The notes under the pieces were generated by a model. That model worked only from the letters and a program-made list of their open reading frames with translations, did not search any database and was not told the DNA's origin. A stretch of DNA of 64,000 nucleotides from Vescimonas cirricatena (GTDB lineage Bacteria; Bacillota; Clostridia; Oscillospirales; Oscillospiraceae): NCBI RefSeq assembly GCF_020687045.1, contig NZ_JAJEPW010000003.1:1-64000 (forward strand), in the 5' to 3' direction. Both the position numbers and the translations under genes were made by a program. This document shows positions 1 to 6,882 of the stretch, one piece after another. Each line of letters begins with the position of its first letter. The stretch's first letter is position 1.

Positions 1-25
1 CCCCCCCCCCCCCCCCCCCCCCCCC
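1..25. repeat. C25 homopolymer
   Basis: The window opens with 25 consecutive C residues. From here to 181 I see no gene, only this tract and a REP-like hairpin. It may be a slippage-prone tract or an assembly artefact; the sequence alone cannot decide. Confidence 0.9.
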
Positions 26-115
26 TCTTGGGGGTGTCCTCCCAATTGTACCATTTTCGGCGGCAATCCGCCCCCTGCCCCGGGCCGCCGAGGGCAGCGG
101 GCCCTACGGACTTGG

Positions 116-158
116 CTCTCCCTCTGTGAGAGCTGTCGGCGCAGCCGACTGAGAGGGC
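116..158. repeat. REP-like intergenic hairpin
   Basis: An inner stem GTCGGC/GCCGAC (135-140 with 144-149) sits inside an outer pair CCCTCT/AGAGGG (120-125 with 152-157). It is preceded by a GGGCCCTACGG string. A related CCCGCCCTACG string follows the hairpin at 47044-47065, so this looks like one member of a dispersed palindromic intergenic repeat family. It lies downstream of the ferredoxin gene and could also act as its 3' end. Confidence 0.5.
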
Positions 159-181
159 CCGCGTCCCCCCCCGCCGTTTGT

Positions 182-370
182 TCACCGGATCTCGATGGCC
201 CCTACCGGGCAGCTGTCCGCCGCCTCCTGGGCCGCCAGCCGGCACTCCTCCGGCACCGGGCCGCTGATGGCCCGGGCGGGTTCCCCGGGATCCAGGGTGA
301 ACACGTCCGGGCACACCGCCGGACACAGCCCGCACTGGATGCACGTTTTCGCGTGGACCATAGCCTGCAT
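182..370 (-). CDS. single-cluster [4Fe-4S] ferredoxin
   Basis: A 62-residue protein with Cys10, Cys13 and Cys16 in CIQCGLCPAVCP and a distal Cys54 in CPVGAI. This is the ligand set of monocluster 4Fe-4S ferredoxins. Cys20 and Cys43 are spaced like the disulfide pair known from thermophilic monocluster ferredoxins, so this is not a two-cluster clostridial type. It is expected to be a cytosolic low-potential electron carrier; the partner enzymes are not in view. The ATG at 370 is preceded by AGGAGG eight bases upstream, which fixes the start. It is divergent from mnmE and the two promoters overlap. Confidence 0.9.
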   Translation of the reverse strand: MQAMVHAKTCIQCGLCPAVCPDVFTLDPGEPARAISGPVPEECRLAAQEAADSCPVGAIEIR

Positions 371-424
371 ATTCCGCCCCTCCTTTCCGTTGATCTGCCC
401 ATAGTCTGCCCCGTTTCCCGGGGA

Positions 425-453
425 ATTATCGCCTGCTGCCTTGCCCGGGGCAA
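425..453 (-). promoter_or_regulatory. promoter of ferredoxin gene
   Basis: On the minus strand TTGCCC (453-448) and GATAAT (430-425) are separated by 17 bases, upstream of the ferredoxin ribosome site. It overlaps the divergent mnmE promoter in the same GC-rich palindromic spacer. Confidence 0.5.
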
Positions 454-469
454 CAAATCATGCTATACT
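441..469 (+). promoter_or_regulatory. promoter of mnmE
   Basis: TTGCCC (441-446) and TATACT (464-469) are 17 bases apart, ending 32 bases before the mnmE start. The -35 half is weak; the -10 is good. Confidence 0.6.
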
Positions 470-501
470 GGCCTCATGTGTATAAAAAGGAGTGCATTTC
501 C

Positions 502-1869
502 ATGTCTGATACCATCGCCGCCATTGCCACGGCTCCGGGGCCGTCGGCCATTGGCGTGGTGCGCCTGTCCGGGCCGGACACCTGCACCGTGCTGGACCGG
601 GTGTTCCGCCCGAAAAACGGCCGCCCCATGTCCCGGCAGGAGCCCCGCCGCCTGGTGCTGGGGGACGTGCTGGACCGGGACGGCCAGGTCATCGACAGCG
701 CCCTGGCGGTGCTGTTCCCCGGCCCCGGCAGCTACACTGGCCAGGACTGCGGCGAGCTGCAGTGCCACGGAAGCCCGGTGGTGCTGGACGCGGCCCTGGC
801 CGCCATGCTTGCCGCCGGAGCCCGCCAGGCCAAGGGCGGCGAGTTCACCCGCCGGGCCTTTCTCAACGGCCGCATGGACCTTTTGCAGGCGGAGGCCGTG
901 GCGGACCTGATCGACGCCGAGACCGCCCAGGCCGCCCACAACGCCGTGGGCCAGCTGGAGGGGGTCCTCAGCCGCACCGTGGCGGAGATCTACGACGGCC
1001 TGATGGCCATCGTCTCCCGGTTTTACGCCGTGGTGGACTATCCCGACGAGGACATCGGCGACCTCCAGCGGGAGGACATGCTGGATACCCTCCGCCGCGC
1101 CGAAAACCGGCTGGAGGAGCTGCTGGCCACCTTCTCCCGGGGAAAGCTCCTGAAATTAGGGGTCCCCACGGTGATCCTGGGCCGCCCCAACGTGGGCAAG
1201 TCCTCCCTGCTTAACGCCCTGCTGGGCTATGACCGGGCCATTGTCACCGACGTGGCCGGAACCACCCGGGACACGGTGGAGGAAAAGGTCCGGGTGGGCC
1301 ATGTGCTGCTGCGCCTGTGCGACACGGCGGGCATCCACCAGACGGAGGACGCCGTGGAGAAGATCGGCGTGGAGCGGGCCCGGGCCGCCGCCCGCCAGGC
1401 CTCCCTGGCCCTGCTGGTGCTGGACGGCTCCACCCCCCTGACCGACGCCGACCGGGAGGCCATGGACCTGGCCCGGCAGGCGCCCAACCTGCTGGTGGCG
1501 GTGAACAAATCCGACCTGCCCCGGGCGGTGGACATCGGCCGACTGGCCGACGAGTTCGACAACATGGTGTCCCTGTCCGCCCGCAGCGGCGAGGGGGTGT
1601 CCGTCCTGTGCGACGCCATCGGAGCCATGTACCCCGCCGGGGAGGGCCGCCCCGGGGAGCTGCTGACCAACGCCCGCCAGGCCGACGCCGTGTCCCGGGC
1701 CCTGGCCTCCGTCCGCAGCGCCCGCAGCGCCCTGGATATCGGCATGACCCCGGACGTGGTGCTCACCGACGCCGAGGCCGCCCTGGAGGCTCTGGGGGAG
1801 CTGAACGGAAAACACATCCGGGACGACCTGATCCAGACCATTTTCTCCCGCTTCTGCGTGGGAAAATAA
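502..1869 (+). CDS. mnmE: tRNA-5-carboxymethylaminomethyl uridine GTPase MnmE
   Basis: Cytosolic GTPase that works with MnmG to install the cmnm5 modification on U34 of tRNAs; 455 residues, normal length. It shows the folate-binding N-terminal domain (IAAIATAPGPSAIGVVRLSG), a G domain inserted in a helical domain with GRPNVGKSS at about residue 227, the DTAG switch, NKSD, and the invariant C-terminal Cys-x-Gly-Lys (FCVGK). An in-frame ATG at 460 exists, but the ATG at 502 follows AAGGAG by nine bases and matches the conserved N-terminus. mnmG is not adjacent. Confidence 0.97.
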   Translation: MSDTIAAIATAPGPSAIGVVRLSGPDTCTVLDRVFRPKNGRPMSRQEPRRLVLGDVLDRDGQVIDSALAVLFPGPGSYTGQDCGELQCHGSPVVLDAALAAMLAAGARQAKGGEFTRRAFLNGRMDLLQAEAVADLIDAETAQAAHNAVGQLEGVLSRTVAEIYDGLMAIVSRFYAVVDYPDEDIGDLQREDMLDTLRRAENRLEELLATFSRGKLLKLGVPTVILGRPNVGKSSLLNALLGYDRAIVTDVAGTTRDTVEEKVRVGHVLLRLCDTAGIHQTEDAVEKIGVERARAAARQASLALLVLDGSTPLTDADREAMDLARQAPNLLVAVNKSDLPRAVDIGRLADEFDNMVSLSARSGEGVSVLCDAIGAMYPAGEGRPGELLTNARQADAVSRALASVRSARSALDIGMTPDVVLTDAEAALEALGELNGKHIRDDLIQTIFSRFCVGK

Positions 1870-1883
1870 AAAGACGCAAAAAC

Positions 1884-1974
1884 GCCGGGACAGGGCTTTC
1901 CGTCCCGGCCTGTCCCGGATAAAAACCGGGACAAAGCCCGGCTTTTGCGGGACGTCCCGCCTGAAACCGGGACA
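1884..1974. repeat. cluster of GGGAC/GTCCC inverted repeats upstream of an HxlR gene
   Basis: Seven copies of GGGAC or its complement occur in about 90 bases. They form hairpins at 1884-1909 (arms GCCGGGAC/GTCCCGGC) and 1911-1933 (TGTCCCGG/CCGGGACA), a perfect palindrome GCGGGACGTCCCGC at 1947-1960, and a last copy at 1966-1974. The first hairpin could terminate mnmE transcription. The remainder ends 17 bases before the HxlR start and could be its operator array. I see no clean promoter in the spacer. Confidence 0.6.
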
Positions 1975-1991
1975 GCTTTTGGGGAGGTTTT

Positions 1992-2333
1992 ATGGACGTG
2001 AGTGAGGCAAAGAAAAAGGACCAGCTGCCCACCTGCCCGGTGGAGACCACGCTGACCTTGATCGGCGACAAGTGGAAGGTGCTGATCCTCCGGGACCTGA
2101 TGCCGGGCACCAAGCGCTTCGGCGAGCTGAGAAAATCTGTGGGTGATGTGTCCCAGAAGGTGCTCGCCGCCCAGCTGCGGGACATGGAGAAAAGCGGCCT
2201 GGTCCACCGGGAGGTCTATGCCGAGGTGCCGCCCCGGGTGGAGTATTCCCTGACCCCGCTGGGCCGGAGCCTGGAGCCCATTCTGGACTCCATGTGGGCC
2301 TGGGGCGAGGGATACAAGGCATCCCTGGAATGA
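1992..2333 (+). CDS. HxlR-family winged-helix transcriptional regulator
   Basis: A 113-residue protein with the HxlR pattern: Cys15 near the N-terminus (TCPVETTLTLIGDKWKVLILR), then the recognition helix region KVLAAQLRDMEKSGLV and the wing PPRVEYSLTPLG. Members usually sense redox or electrophile stress and control a neighbouring gene. Cys15 is the only cysteine and could be redox-active. The flanking genes (mnmE, an Smr-like gene on the other strand) are not obvious targets, so the target may be its own promoter. GGGAGG lies four bases before the ATG, a slightly short spacing. Confidence 0.9.
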   Translation: MDVSEAKKKDQLPTCPVETTLTLIGDKWKVLILRDLMPGTKRFGELRKSVGDVSQKVLAAQLRDMEKSGLVHREVYAEVPPRVEYSLTPLGRSLEPILDSMWAWGEGYKASLE

Positions 2334-2338
2334 AAAAC

Positions 2339-2381
2339 CGCCGTGAAGCGCTTGAAAAAAGAAGCGCTTCACGGCGATTTT
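2339..2381. terminator. bidirectional terminator
   Basis: A 15-bp perfect stem (2339-2353 with 2362-2376) with an A-rich loop is followed by a T tract on the plus strand and preceded by an A run that serves the minus strand. It separates the convergent HxlR and Smr-like genes. Confidence 0.9.
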
Positions 2382-2383
2382 TG

Positions 2384-2722
2384 TTATTTTTTCAGCAGAA
2401 CATAGGTGACGCCCCGGTTTTCGGCATCCAGATCCCGGTCCTGCCGCAGCCGGGGACACAGGGCCAGCCACCGGCGGGCCTCCTGGTTGAAGATGCTGAA
2501 CTCCTCCCCGGGCAGAAAGCACAGCTCCTGCTGCCGCAGCCAGGTGCGGCAGGCAGTGCGCAGCCGCCCGCCTTTGCCGGAGGAGCCGTAGCCATGGATC
2601 AGCTTCATGGCCGGAGTCCCCATTTTCCGGGCGGCTTCCACCTCCGCCGCCAGGCGGCGGAGGGCTTCCGCGGCGTCGGGCCGCCCCAGCTCCAGATTCA
2701 GCTCCCGCACGGGTCTGTCCAT
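2384..2722 (-). CDS. Smr-domain-like protein
   Basis: A 112-residue protein with MKLIHGYGSSGKGGRLR at residues 39-55. This resembles the glycine-rich loop of Smr domains (HGxGxGxLR), found in MutS2 C-termini and stand-alone nucleases. An N-terminal LNLELGRPDAAEALRRL helix precedes it, as in Smr proteins. Nuclease or nucleic-acid binding activity is an inference from the family. AGGAGG precedes the ATG at 2722, and the start lies inside the end of the upstream amidotransferase-like gene (25-base overlap), implying translational coupling. Longer in-frame reading upstream is a shadow of that gene. Confidence 0.65.
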   Translation of the reverse strand: MDRPVRELNLELGRPDAAEALRRLAAEVEAARKMGTPAMKLIHGYGSSGKGGRLRTACRTWLRQQELCFLPGEEFSIFNQEARRWLALCPRLRQDRDLDAENRGVTYVLLKK

Positions 2723-3312
2723 GGTTCTCCTCCTATCAGTGCAGCGAAATAGGCAAACAGGGCCTCTGCCCCGGGGGCGTCCGCCCGGCGCAGGCCATAG
2801 CTCTGGCGCTCCGGGTGCCACTGGACCCCCAGCACCGGCAGCTGCCGGTGGACCGCCGCCTCCACCACGCCGTCCGGGGACCACTGCACCGCCTGTAAGG
2901 GCGGGGCCAGGCGGTCCACCGCCTGGTGGTGGCAGCTGGTGACGGCGGGAGCTTCCCCCAGCAGACGGGCCATCAGCCCCTCCGCCCGGGTGGGGTGCAC
3001 CAGATCGCCCCGGGGCAGCTGGTGGCCGGGGATATCCCGCAGGGTCCCGCCCCAGTGGACGTTCAGGGCCTGGAGTCCCCGGCAGATCCCCAGAATGGGC
3101 CGCCGGGACCGGGCAAAGGAGTCGATCAGAAAGGACTCCGTTCCCGGAAGGGGGCCCCGGATGTCCCCGCCGCCGGGCAGCAGCAGTCCCCCGCAGTCCA
3201 GACTGCGGTACAGGTCCCGGCACAGGACCACCCGGACCCCGGCGCTCTCCAGCGCCGCCAGATAGTTTTCATATTGACCCGGCACACCGTACAGATAAAC
3301 AGCAGGCTTCAT
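2698..3312 (-). CDS. class I glutamine amidotransferase-like hydrolase (peptidase C26 family)
   Basis: A 204-residue protein with the C26 triad: nucleophile Cys77 in GICRG, and His and Glu in GVQWHPE near residue 173. The LLLPGGGDI stretch that precedes the nucleophile in gamma-glutamyl-GABA hydrolases (PuuD-like) is also present. Family members cleave gamma-glutamyl bonds; the substrate here is unknown. It is shorter than PuuD (about 250 residues), with the loss mostly in the N-terminal half. It overlaps the downstream Smr-like gene. Confidence 0.85.
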   Translation of the reverse strand: MKPAVYLYGVPGQYENYLAALESAGVRVVLCRDLYRSLDCGGLLLPGGGDIRGPLPGTESFLIDSFARSRRPILGICRGLQALNVHWGGTLRDIPGHQLPRGDLVHPTRAEGLMARLLGEAPAVTSCHHQAVDRLAPPLQAVQWSPDGVVEAAVHRQLPVLGVQWHPERQSYGLRRADAPGAEALFAYFAALIGGEPWTDPCGS

Positions 3313-3381
3313 AGCGTTCCCCTCCCCTGTCTATTATGCGGCGGCGGGGAAAATTATGCCGGGACGGCGGACAAAACAATA

Positions 3382-3419
3382 AATCCGAACCCACGGCCAA
3401 TCGGCAAAGGGTTCGGATT
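3382..3419 (-). terminator. terminator of the split tRNA-Ala gene
   Basis: An 11-bp perfect inverted repeat (AATCCGAACCC at 3382 with GGGTTCGGATT at 3409) sits just past the 3' end of the tRNA remnant at 3429 on the minus strand. The minus-strand side continues into a T-rich stretch. Confidence 0.65.
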
Positions 3420-3428
3420 ATATTGCGT

Positions 3429-3474
3429 TGGTGGACCTGAAGGGATTCGAACCCTCGACCTCTCGGATGCGAAC
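3429..3474 (-). pseudogene. 3' half of the resident tRNA-Ala(CGC), left island junction
   Basis: On the minus strand this reads from GTTCGCATCC through the variable loop and T arm (GAGGG-TTCGAAT-CCCTT) to CAGGTCC-ACCA. Bases 3440-3474 are identical to 26456-26490 in the intact tRNA. The acceptor strand CAGGTCC does not pair with that tRNA but pairs fully, with G-U wobbles, with GGGCTTG of the 5' half at 26650-26689. Joining the two halves across the shared GGATGCGAAC core gives a regular 76-base tRNA-Ala(CGC). It is therefore half of one disrupted chromosomal gene and not a gene alone. Confidence 0.85.
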
Positions 3475-3780
3475 GAATTAAAAGCTCTGATTTGTATTGA
3501 TTTTTAGCCATTTCCGCCGCTTTTGCCTGGAATGTAAATGGTCTTGTGGCCTCTTTTTCCCGTTGTAACCATGTGTCCCGGAAGCGTCTGTGGTACGTGT
3601 TGTGGTCATAGAAAGACAGGCGGAAAGGCGTCCATCCTCGGTGCGCCTATTATAGCCAGAAATAGAAAAAGCGTCAACGATTTTCTTAACCCTTGGCGGC
3701 GCAAACCGTGGGATGCTATAATCAAAGAATAAGGGCAGCTGCTTTGTACGCTCTCCGAAGGCAGAGGAAAAGATGAGAGA
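3475..3780. other. left island end, no gene recognised
   Basis: About 300 bases with only short, unconvincing open frames on both strands (for example 3538-3732 plus, 3606-3794 minus) that lack ribosome sites and recognisable protein. It contains the left copy of a 22-bp direct repeat (3707-3728) that recurs at 24451. A TATAAT inside that repeat (3717-3722) lies 18 bases after TTGGCG and could be a promoter, but the evidence is weak. Confidence 0.6.
3707..3728 (+). repeat. 22-bp direct repeat, left copy
   Basis: Begins CGTGGGATGC and ends ATAATCAAAGA. It matches 24451-24472 in the same orientation at 21 of 22 positions. The two copies bracket exactly the regulated cargo (both operons and both TetR genes) and leave the DUF6076 and recombinase remnants outside. 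Confidence 0.75.
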
Positions 3781-3782
3781 TG

Positions 3783-3798
3783 GTTAGTTGACACTAAC
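3783..3798. promoter_or_regulatory. operator GTTAG-N6-CTAAC, site 1
   Basis: GTTAG-TTGACA-CTAAC, extended to 8-bp arms TGGTTAGT/ACTAACCA (3781-3788 with 3793-3800). Its centre is the -35 hexamer TTGACA of the operon promoter, so a bound regulator would block RNA polymerase. The same motif recurs at 3933, 3968 and 23521. Confidence 0.8.
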
Positions 3799-3816
3799 CA
3801 TCGGCGGTGCTATACT
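3788..3816 (+). promoter_or_regulatory. main promoter of the methyltransferase operon
   Basis: Consensus TTGACA (3788-3793) and TATACT (3811-3816) with 17 bases between. Transcription would start near 3823, giving a leader of about 180 bases before the first gene, which holds a hairpin and two more operators. Confidence 0.85.
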
Positions 3817-3899
3817 TTTTAGCAGAAATGGGAAGTAATGATTTTCTAAAAAAATCGTCCGAAAACGCTAAATTAAGCAAGAATAGCTTTGGGAGGGGT

Positions 3900-3919
3900 G
3901 CCGCAGCAATGCGGCTTTT
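3900..3919 (+). promoter_or_regulatory. leader hairpin with GCAA loop and short T run
   Basis: GCCGCA-GCAA-TGCGGC followed by TTTT, lying between the promoter and operator site 2. It looks like a short intrinsic terminator or attenuator; the 6-bp stem and four T residues make termination uncertain. Confidence 0.4.
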
Positions 3920-3932
3920 CCAAGACACGATA

Positions 3933-3948
3933 GTTAGCGACATCTAAC
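3933..3948. promoter_or_regulatory. operator GTTAG-N6-CTAAC, site 2
   Basis: GTTAG-CGACAT-CTAAC in the operon leader. Its centre is 35 bases from that of site 3 and 150 from that of site 1. Confidence 0.75.
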
Positions 3949-3967
3949 CGAATAACTGCACGTATCG

Positions 3968-3983
3968 GTTAGGCAAATCTAAC
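3968..3983. promoter_or_regulatory. operator GTTAG-N6-CTAAC, site 3
   Basis: GTTAG-GCAAAT-CTAAC ending three bases before the GAAGGGA ribosome site of the first operon gene. A bound protein here would act as a roadblock, or mark a second promoter that I cannot identify. Confidence 0.75.
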
Positions 3984-4002
3984 ACCGAAGGGAATGACAG
4001 AG

Positions 4003-4617
4003 ATGCGAGAACACAAGAATTTCTGGGACAGAAATGCCGGTCGGTACGACCGCTTTATGCGAAAGGATCGGGCGGCGTATGACGAGATGTATGAGCTGAT
4101 CCGGCCGGTGGTGAAAGCCAAAACGGTGCTGGAACTGGCAACCGGCACGGGGCTGATCGCAAAGCACATCGTGAATGCGGCGGCGCATATTGAGGCGACG
4201 GACGCCTCTGCGGAGATGATTGCAGAGGCCAAGCGGGACAACCGCTCGGCAAAGCTGCACTTTTCCGTGCAGGATATGTTCTGCCTGCCCTATGCAGACA
4301 AATCCTTTGATGTGGTGATCGTGTCCAACGCGCTGCATATCGTGCCGCAGCCGGAGAAAGCCCTTGCCGAGATTCGCCGGGTTCTGAAGGATGACGGAGT
4401 GCTCATCGGGCCCACCTTCACCCACGCGGAGAATTCTATTTTCGGCAAGGTCAGGGCATTTTTCATGAAGCTGGCAGGATTTCCTCTCCACAGCAGGTGG
4501 ACGGGCGAGGAATACCTGCGCTTCCTAAGGCAAAACGGCTGGACGGTGCGGAAAAGCGTTGTTCTGAAAGCCTCATTCCCGCTGACCTATGCCGAGTGTG
4601 AGAAAACGGAGGTGTGA
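4003..4617 (+). CDS. class I SAM-dependent methyltransferase
   Basis: First gene of the cargo operon. It has the Rossmann motif I LELATGTGLIAKHI (residues 43-56), an acidic motif II (IEATDAS), and VQDMFCLPYADKSFDVVIVSNALHIV before the RRVLKDDG strand, as in Methyltransf_11/25 small-molecule enzymes related to UbiE. An ATG at 3994 is too close to the GAAGGGA site (3987-3993); the ATG at 4003 sits nine bases from it and is chosen, giving 204 residues. The substrate is unknown. The next gene starts two bases after the stop. Confidence 0.88.
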   Translation: MREHKNFWDRNAGRYDRFMRKDRAAYDEMYELIRPVVKAKTVLELATGTGLIAKHIVNAAAHIEATDASAEMIAEAKRDNRSAKLHFSVQDMFCLPYADKSFDVVIVSNALHIVPQPEKALAEIRRVLKDDGVLIGPTFTHAENSIFGKVRAFFMKLAGFPLHSRWTGEEYLRFLRQNGWTVRKSVVLKASFPLTYAECEKTEV

Positions 4618-4618
4618 T

Positions 4619-5224
4619 ATGTCATTCTTTGAAAATACCCGCAAGCCCGAGGGCTTTGGCGGAAAAATCATGGTCGCCATGATGAACGTCGGGCACAGCG
4701 CCGTGGCTCGGTGGGGGCTTCGATTTTTGGAGCTTGCGCCGGACGCCAAGGTGCTGGACTGCGGCTGCGGCGGCGGGGCCAATATCCGGAAGCTGCTGAA
4801 AAAATGCCCGCAGGGTATCGTCAAGGGCATCGACTATTCGCCCGTCAGCGTGGAGAAATCCAAAAAGGTCAACGAGGCCGCCATCGCGGAGGGCCGCTGC
4901 ACCGTTCTGCAGGGCAGCGTGGCGGATATGATCTTTGCAGGCGACTGGTTCGATGCGGTAACGGCCTTTGAAACCGTCTATTTCTGGCCCGATCTGCCGC
5001 AGTGCTTCCGGGAGGTTTACCGGGTGCTGAAGCCCGGCGGGACATTACTCATCTGCAACGAAAGCAACGGCGATACGGACAAGGACAAGAAGTGGACAGA
5101 GATCATCGGCGGCATGACCATCTATAAGGACATTGAATTAAAGGCGTATCTGGAACAGGCGGGTTTTCACGAGGTGCAAATACACAAAAGGAAAAGCTGG
5201 CTCTGCATTACGGCGCGGAAATGA
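4619..5224 (+). CDS. class I SAM-dependent methyltransferase
   Basis: A 201-residue protein with motif I VLDCGCGGGANIRKLL, motif II VKGIDYSPVSVEKSK, the post-II region GSVADMIFAGDWFDAVTAFETVYFWPDL and RVLKPGGTLLICNES. It belongs to the Methyltransf_11/25 type; the substrate is unknown. GGAGGT lies five bases before the ATG at 4619, which overrides an in-frame ATG at 4589 inside the previous gene. It is not a recent duplicate of the first methyltransferase, since similarity is confined to the family motifs. Confidence 0.88.
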   Translation: MSFFENTRKPEGFGGKIMVAMMNVGHSAVARWGLRFLELAPDAKVLDCGCGGGANIRKLLKKCPQGIVKGIDYSPVSVEKSKKVNEAAIAEGRCTVLQGSVADMIFAGDWFDAVTAFETVYFWPDLPQCFREVYRVLKPGGTLLICNESNGDTDKDKKWTEIIGGMTIYKDIELKAYLEQAGFHEVQIHKRKSWLCITARK

Positions 5225-5236
5225 GGGGGCTAAATC

Positions 5237-6142
5237 ATGAGTATCTTTGCATCTATCTTACGCAGCGTATACAAGCTCTCCGGCGCGAAAAAGGCGTTCG
5301 CCTTGCCGGAGGATGCACTGCGAAAGGAAATTGAAAAGCAGAACCGACACCGCGGCGTTTTTACGCCCACCGACAGCAAGGCATATTATGAAACGATCGC
5401 GGTAAACGGATTTCCCTGCCTGATCGTGCGAGAGCATCCGAAGCCGTCCGAGCGCGCGATTCTCTATTTCTTTGGCGGCGGCATGGTGATCGGCCCCGAT
5501 AAGGGCGACCTGCCTGTGATGCGCAAGCTCTGCCGCGAGACCGGCTGTGATGTGTGGTTTCCGTTTTACCCGCTCTGCATGGAACACTGCATTACTGAAA
5601 CCTACGCAATGGTGTACGAATGTTATCGAAAAATGATTGCACTGTATGGCGGCGGAAATGTCAGTACCTGCGGCTTTTCCTCCGGCGGTGCGCTGGCTTT
5701 GGGGATCGCGGCGCACAACAACGCGCAGCCCGAGCCGCTGCCGCAGCCAAGGCACATCGTCGCCGTATCCCCCGGCGAAGTACCGTGGAACGACGCGGAA
5801 AAGGCGCGGATGCAGGCACTCAACAAAAGGGATGTTTCCATCGACTATGCCTTCATGGTGACGGTGGAAAAGTTCATGCGGCATGGCTGCGAGAATGTGC
5901 CGGACTATATGCTCTCCGGCTCCCGGGGAGATTTTACCGGCGTAGGCGATATTCACTTCTTCTATTCTGCCGACGAGGTGCTCTACGGTGCTTTGCCGGA
6001 CTTTGAGGAAGCCTGCAAACGGGCAAATGTCCCCTATACGGTGTCCGCCCGCCCGAAGATGGTGCATTGCTACTGTATGCTGCCGATCTTCAAGGAGGCA
6101 AAAGAGGACTTCGTAAAGATTGTAGATTTTTTGAAGAAATGA
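5237..6142 (+). CDS. alpha/beta hydrolase, hormone-sensitive-lipase-like
   Basis: A 301-residue esterase-like protein. The nucleophile elbow is GFSSGG (Ser148), as GDSAGG in the HSL family. The preceding oxyanion motif normally HGGG reads FFGGGMVIG (residues 78-86), so the usual His is Phe. A candidate acid is in FFYSADEVLYG and a candidate His in KMVHCYCMLP near the C-terminus. It likely hydrolyses a carboxyl ester, amide or thioester; the substrate is unknown. It is 12 bases after a methyltransferase and in the same operon. Confidence 0.85.
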   Translation: MSIFASILRSVYKLSGAKKAFALPEDALRKEIEKQNRHRGVFTPTDSKAYYETIAVNGFPCLIVREHPKPSERAILYFFGGGMVIGPDKGDLPVMRKLCRETGCDVWFPFYPLCMEHCITETYAMVYECYRKMIALYGGGNVSTCGFSSGGALALGIAAHNNAQPEPLPQPRHIVAVSPGEVPWNDAEKARMQALNKRDVSIDYAFMVTVEKFMRHGCENVPDYMLSGSRGDFTGVGDIHFFYSADEVLYGALPDFEEACKRANVPYTVSARPKMVHCYCMLPIFKEAKEDFVKIVDFLKK

Positions 6143-6186
6143 GACCGGAAACGGTCGTGTGTTGATTGAAACACGGAGAGAAAACC

Positions 6187-6870
6187 ATGGAACGAAAAGA
6201 AGCCATTCGCGGTGCGTACCGAATGACGGGCGGAAACAGCTTTTATGACGGCATGATTACCTGCTCTACTCTGAGTGGGAAAGCGGTGTGTCGCTTGGTG
6301 TGGGCAATGAACAAGGCGGAAAACGACGCCTATCTGGAAAAGGCAATGTCCGGTATTCCGGAGCATTTCTCCGACAAGCTGCTGGAAGTGCCGGTGGGAA
6401 CAGGGATTCTGACCATGCCGGTTTATCAGACTATGCCGGAGGCGGACATTACCTGTCTCGATTATTCGCCCGATATGATGAGGCAGGCACGGGAAAAGGC
6501 TGACCGCCTGCACCTGAAAAATGTAACCTTCCGGCAGGGCGATGTGGGGGCGCTTCCCTATGAAGACGATACTTTCGACATCGTTTTGTCGCTGAACGGC
6601 TTTCATGCTTTTCCGGACAAGGAAGCCGCTTATCGGGAGGTTTTCCGGGTTTTGAGACCCGGCGGGACATTCTGCGGCTGCTTTTATGTGAAGGGCGAGC
6701 ACAAGCGGACGGATTGGTTCGTCCGGCATGTTTATGAAAAGGCAGGTTTTTTCACACCGCTCTATGAGACGGTTTCCAGTCTGAAAGCACGGCTGGAACG
6801 TATGTACGCAGCCGTGACCCTCGGAAATGTGAAGAGTATGGCATGGTTTGTCTGCCGGAAAGCAGAATGA
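6187..6870 (+). CDS. class I SAM-dependent methyltransferase
   Basis: A 227-residue protein with motif I LLEVPVGTGILTMPVY, motif II ITCLDYSPDMMRQAR, GDVGALPYEDDTFDIVLSLNGFHAF and RVLRPGGTFCG. The family is Methyltransf_11/25. In motif I, VPVGTG replaces the common LGCGTG. The ATG at 6187 with a CGGAGAG site is preferred over an in-frame TTG at 6166 that lacks one. A hairpin with arms ACCG/CGGT and a GAAA loop lies between this gene and the previous stop. Confidence 0.88.
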   Translation: MERKEAIRGAYRMTGGNSFYDGMITCSTLSGKAVCRLVWAMNKAENDAYLEKAMSGIPEHFSDKLLEVPVGTGILTMPVYQTMPEADITCLDYSPDMMRQAREKADRLHLKNVTFRQGDVGALPYEDDTFDIVLSLNGFHAFPDKEAAYREVFRVLRPGGTFCGCFYVKGEHKRTDWFVRHVYEKAGFFTPLYETVSSLKARLERMYAAVTLGNVKSMAWFVCRKAE

Positions 6871-6882
6871 GGAGAAGCAGGG

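Noticed and set aside
3783..3983. DtxR/IdeR-type iron boxes
   Set aside because: Half-sites are similar, but the spacing is six bases and not the tight overlap of DtxR boxes, and no DtxR-family gene is in the window.
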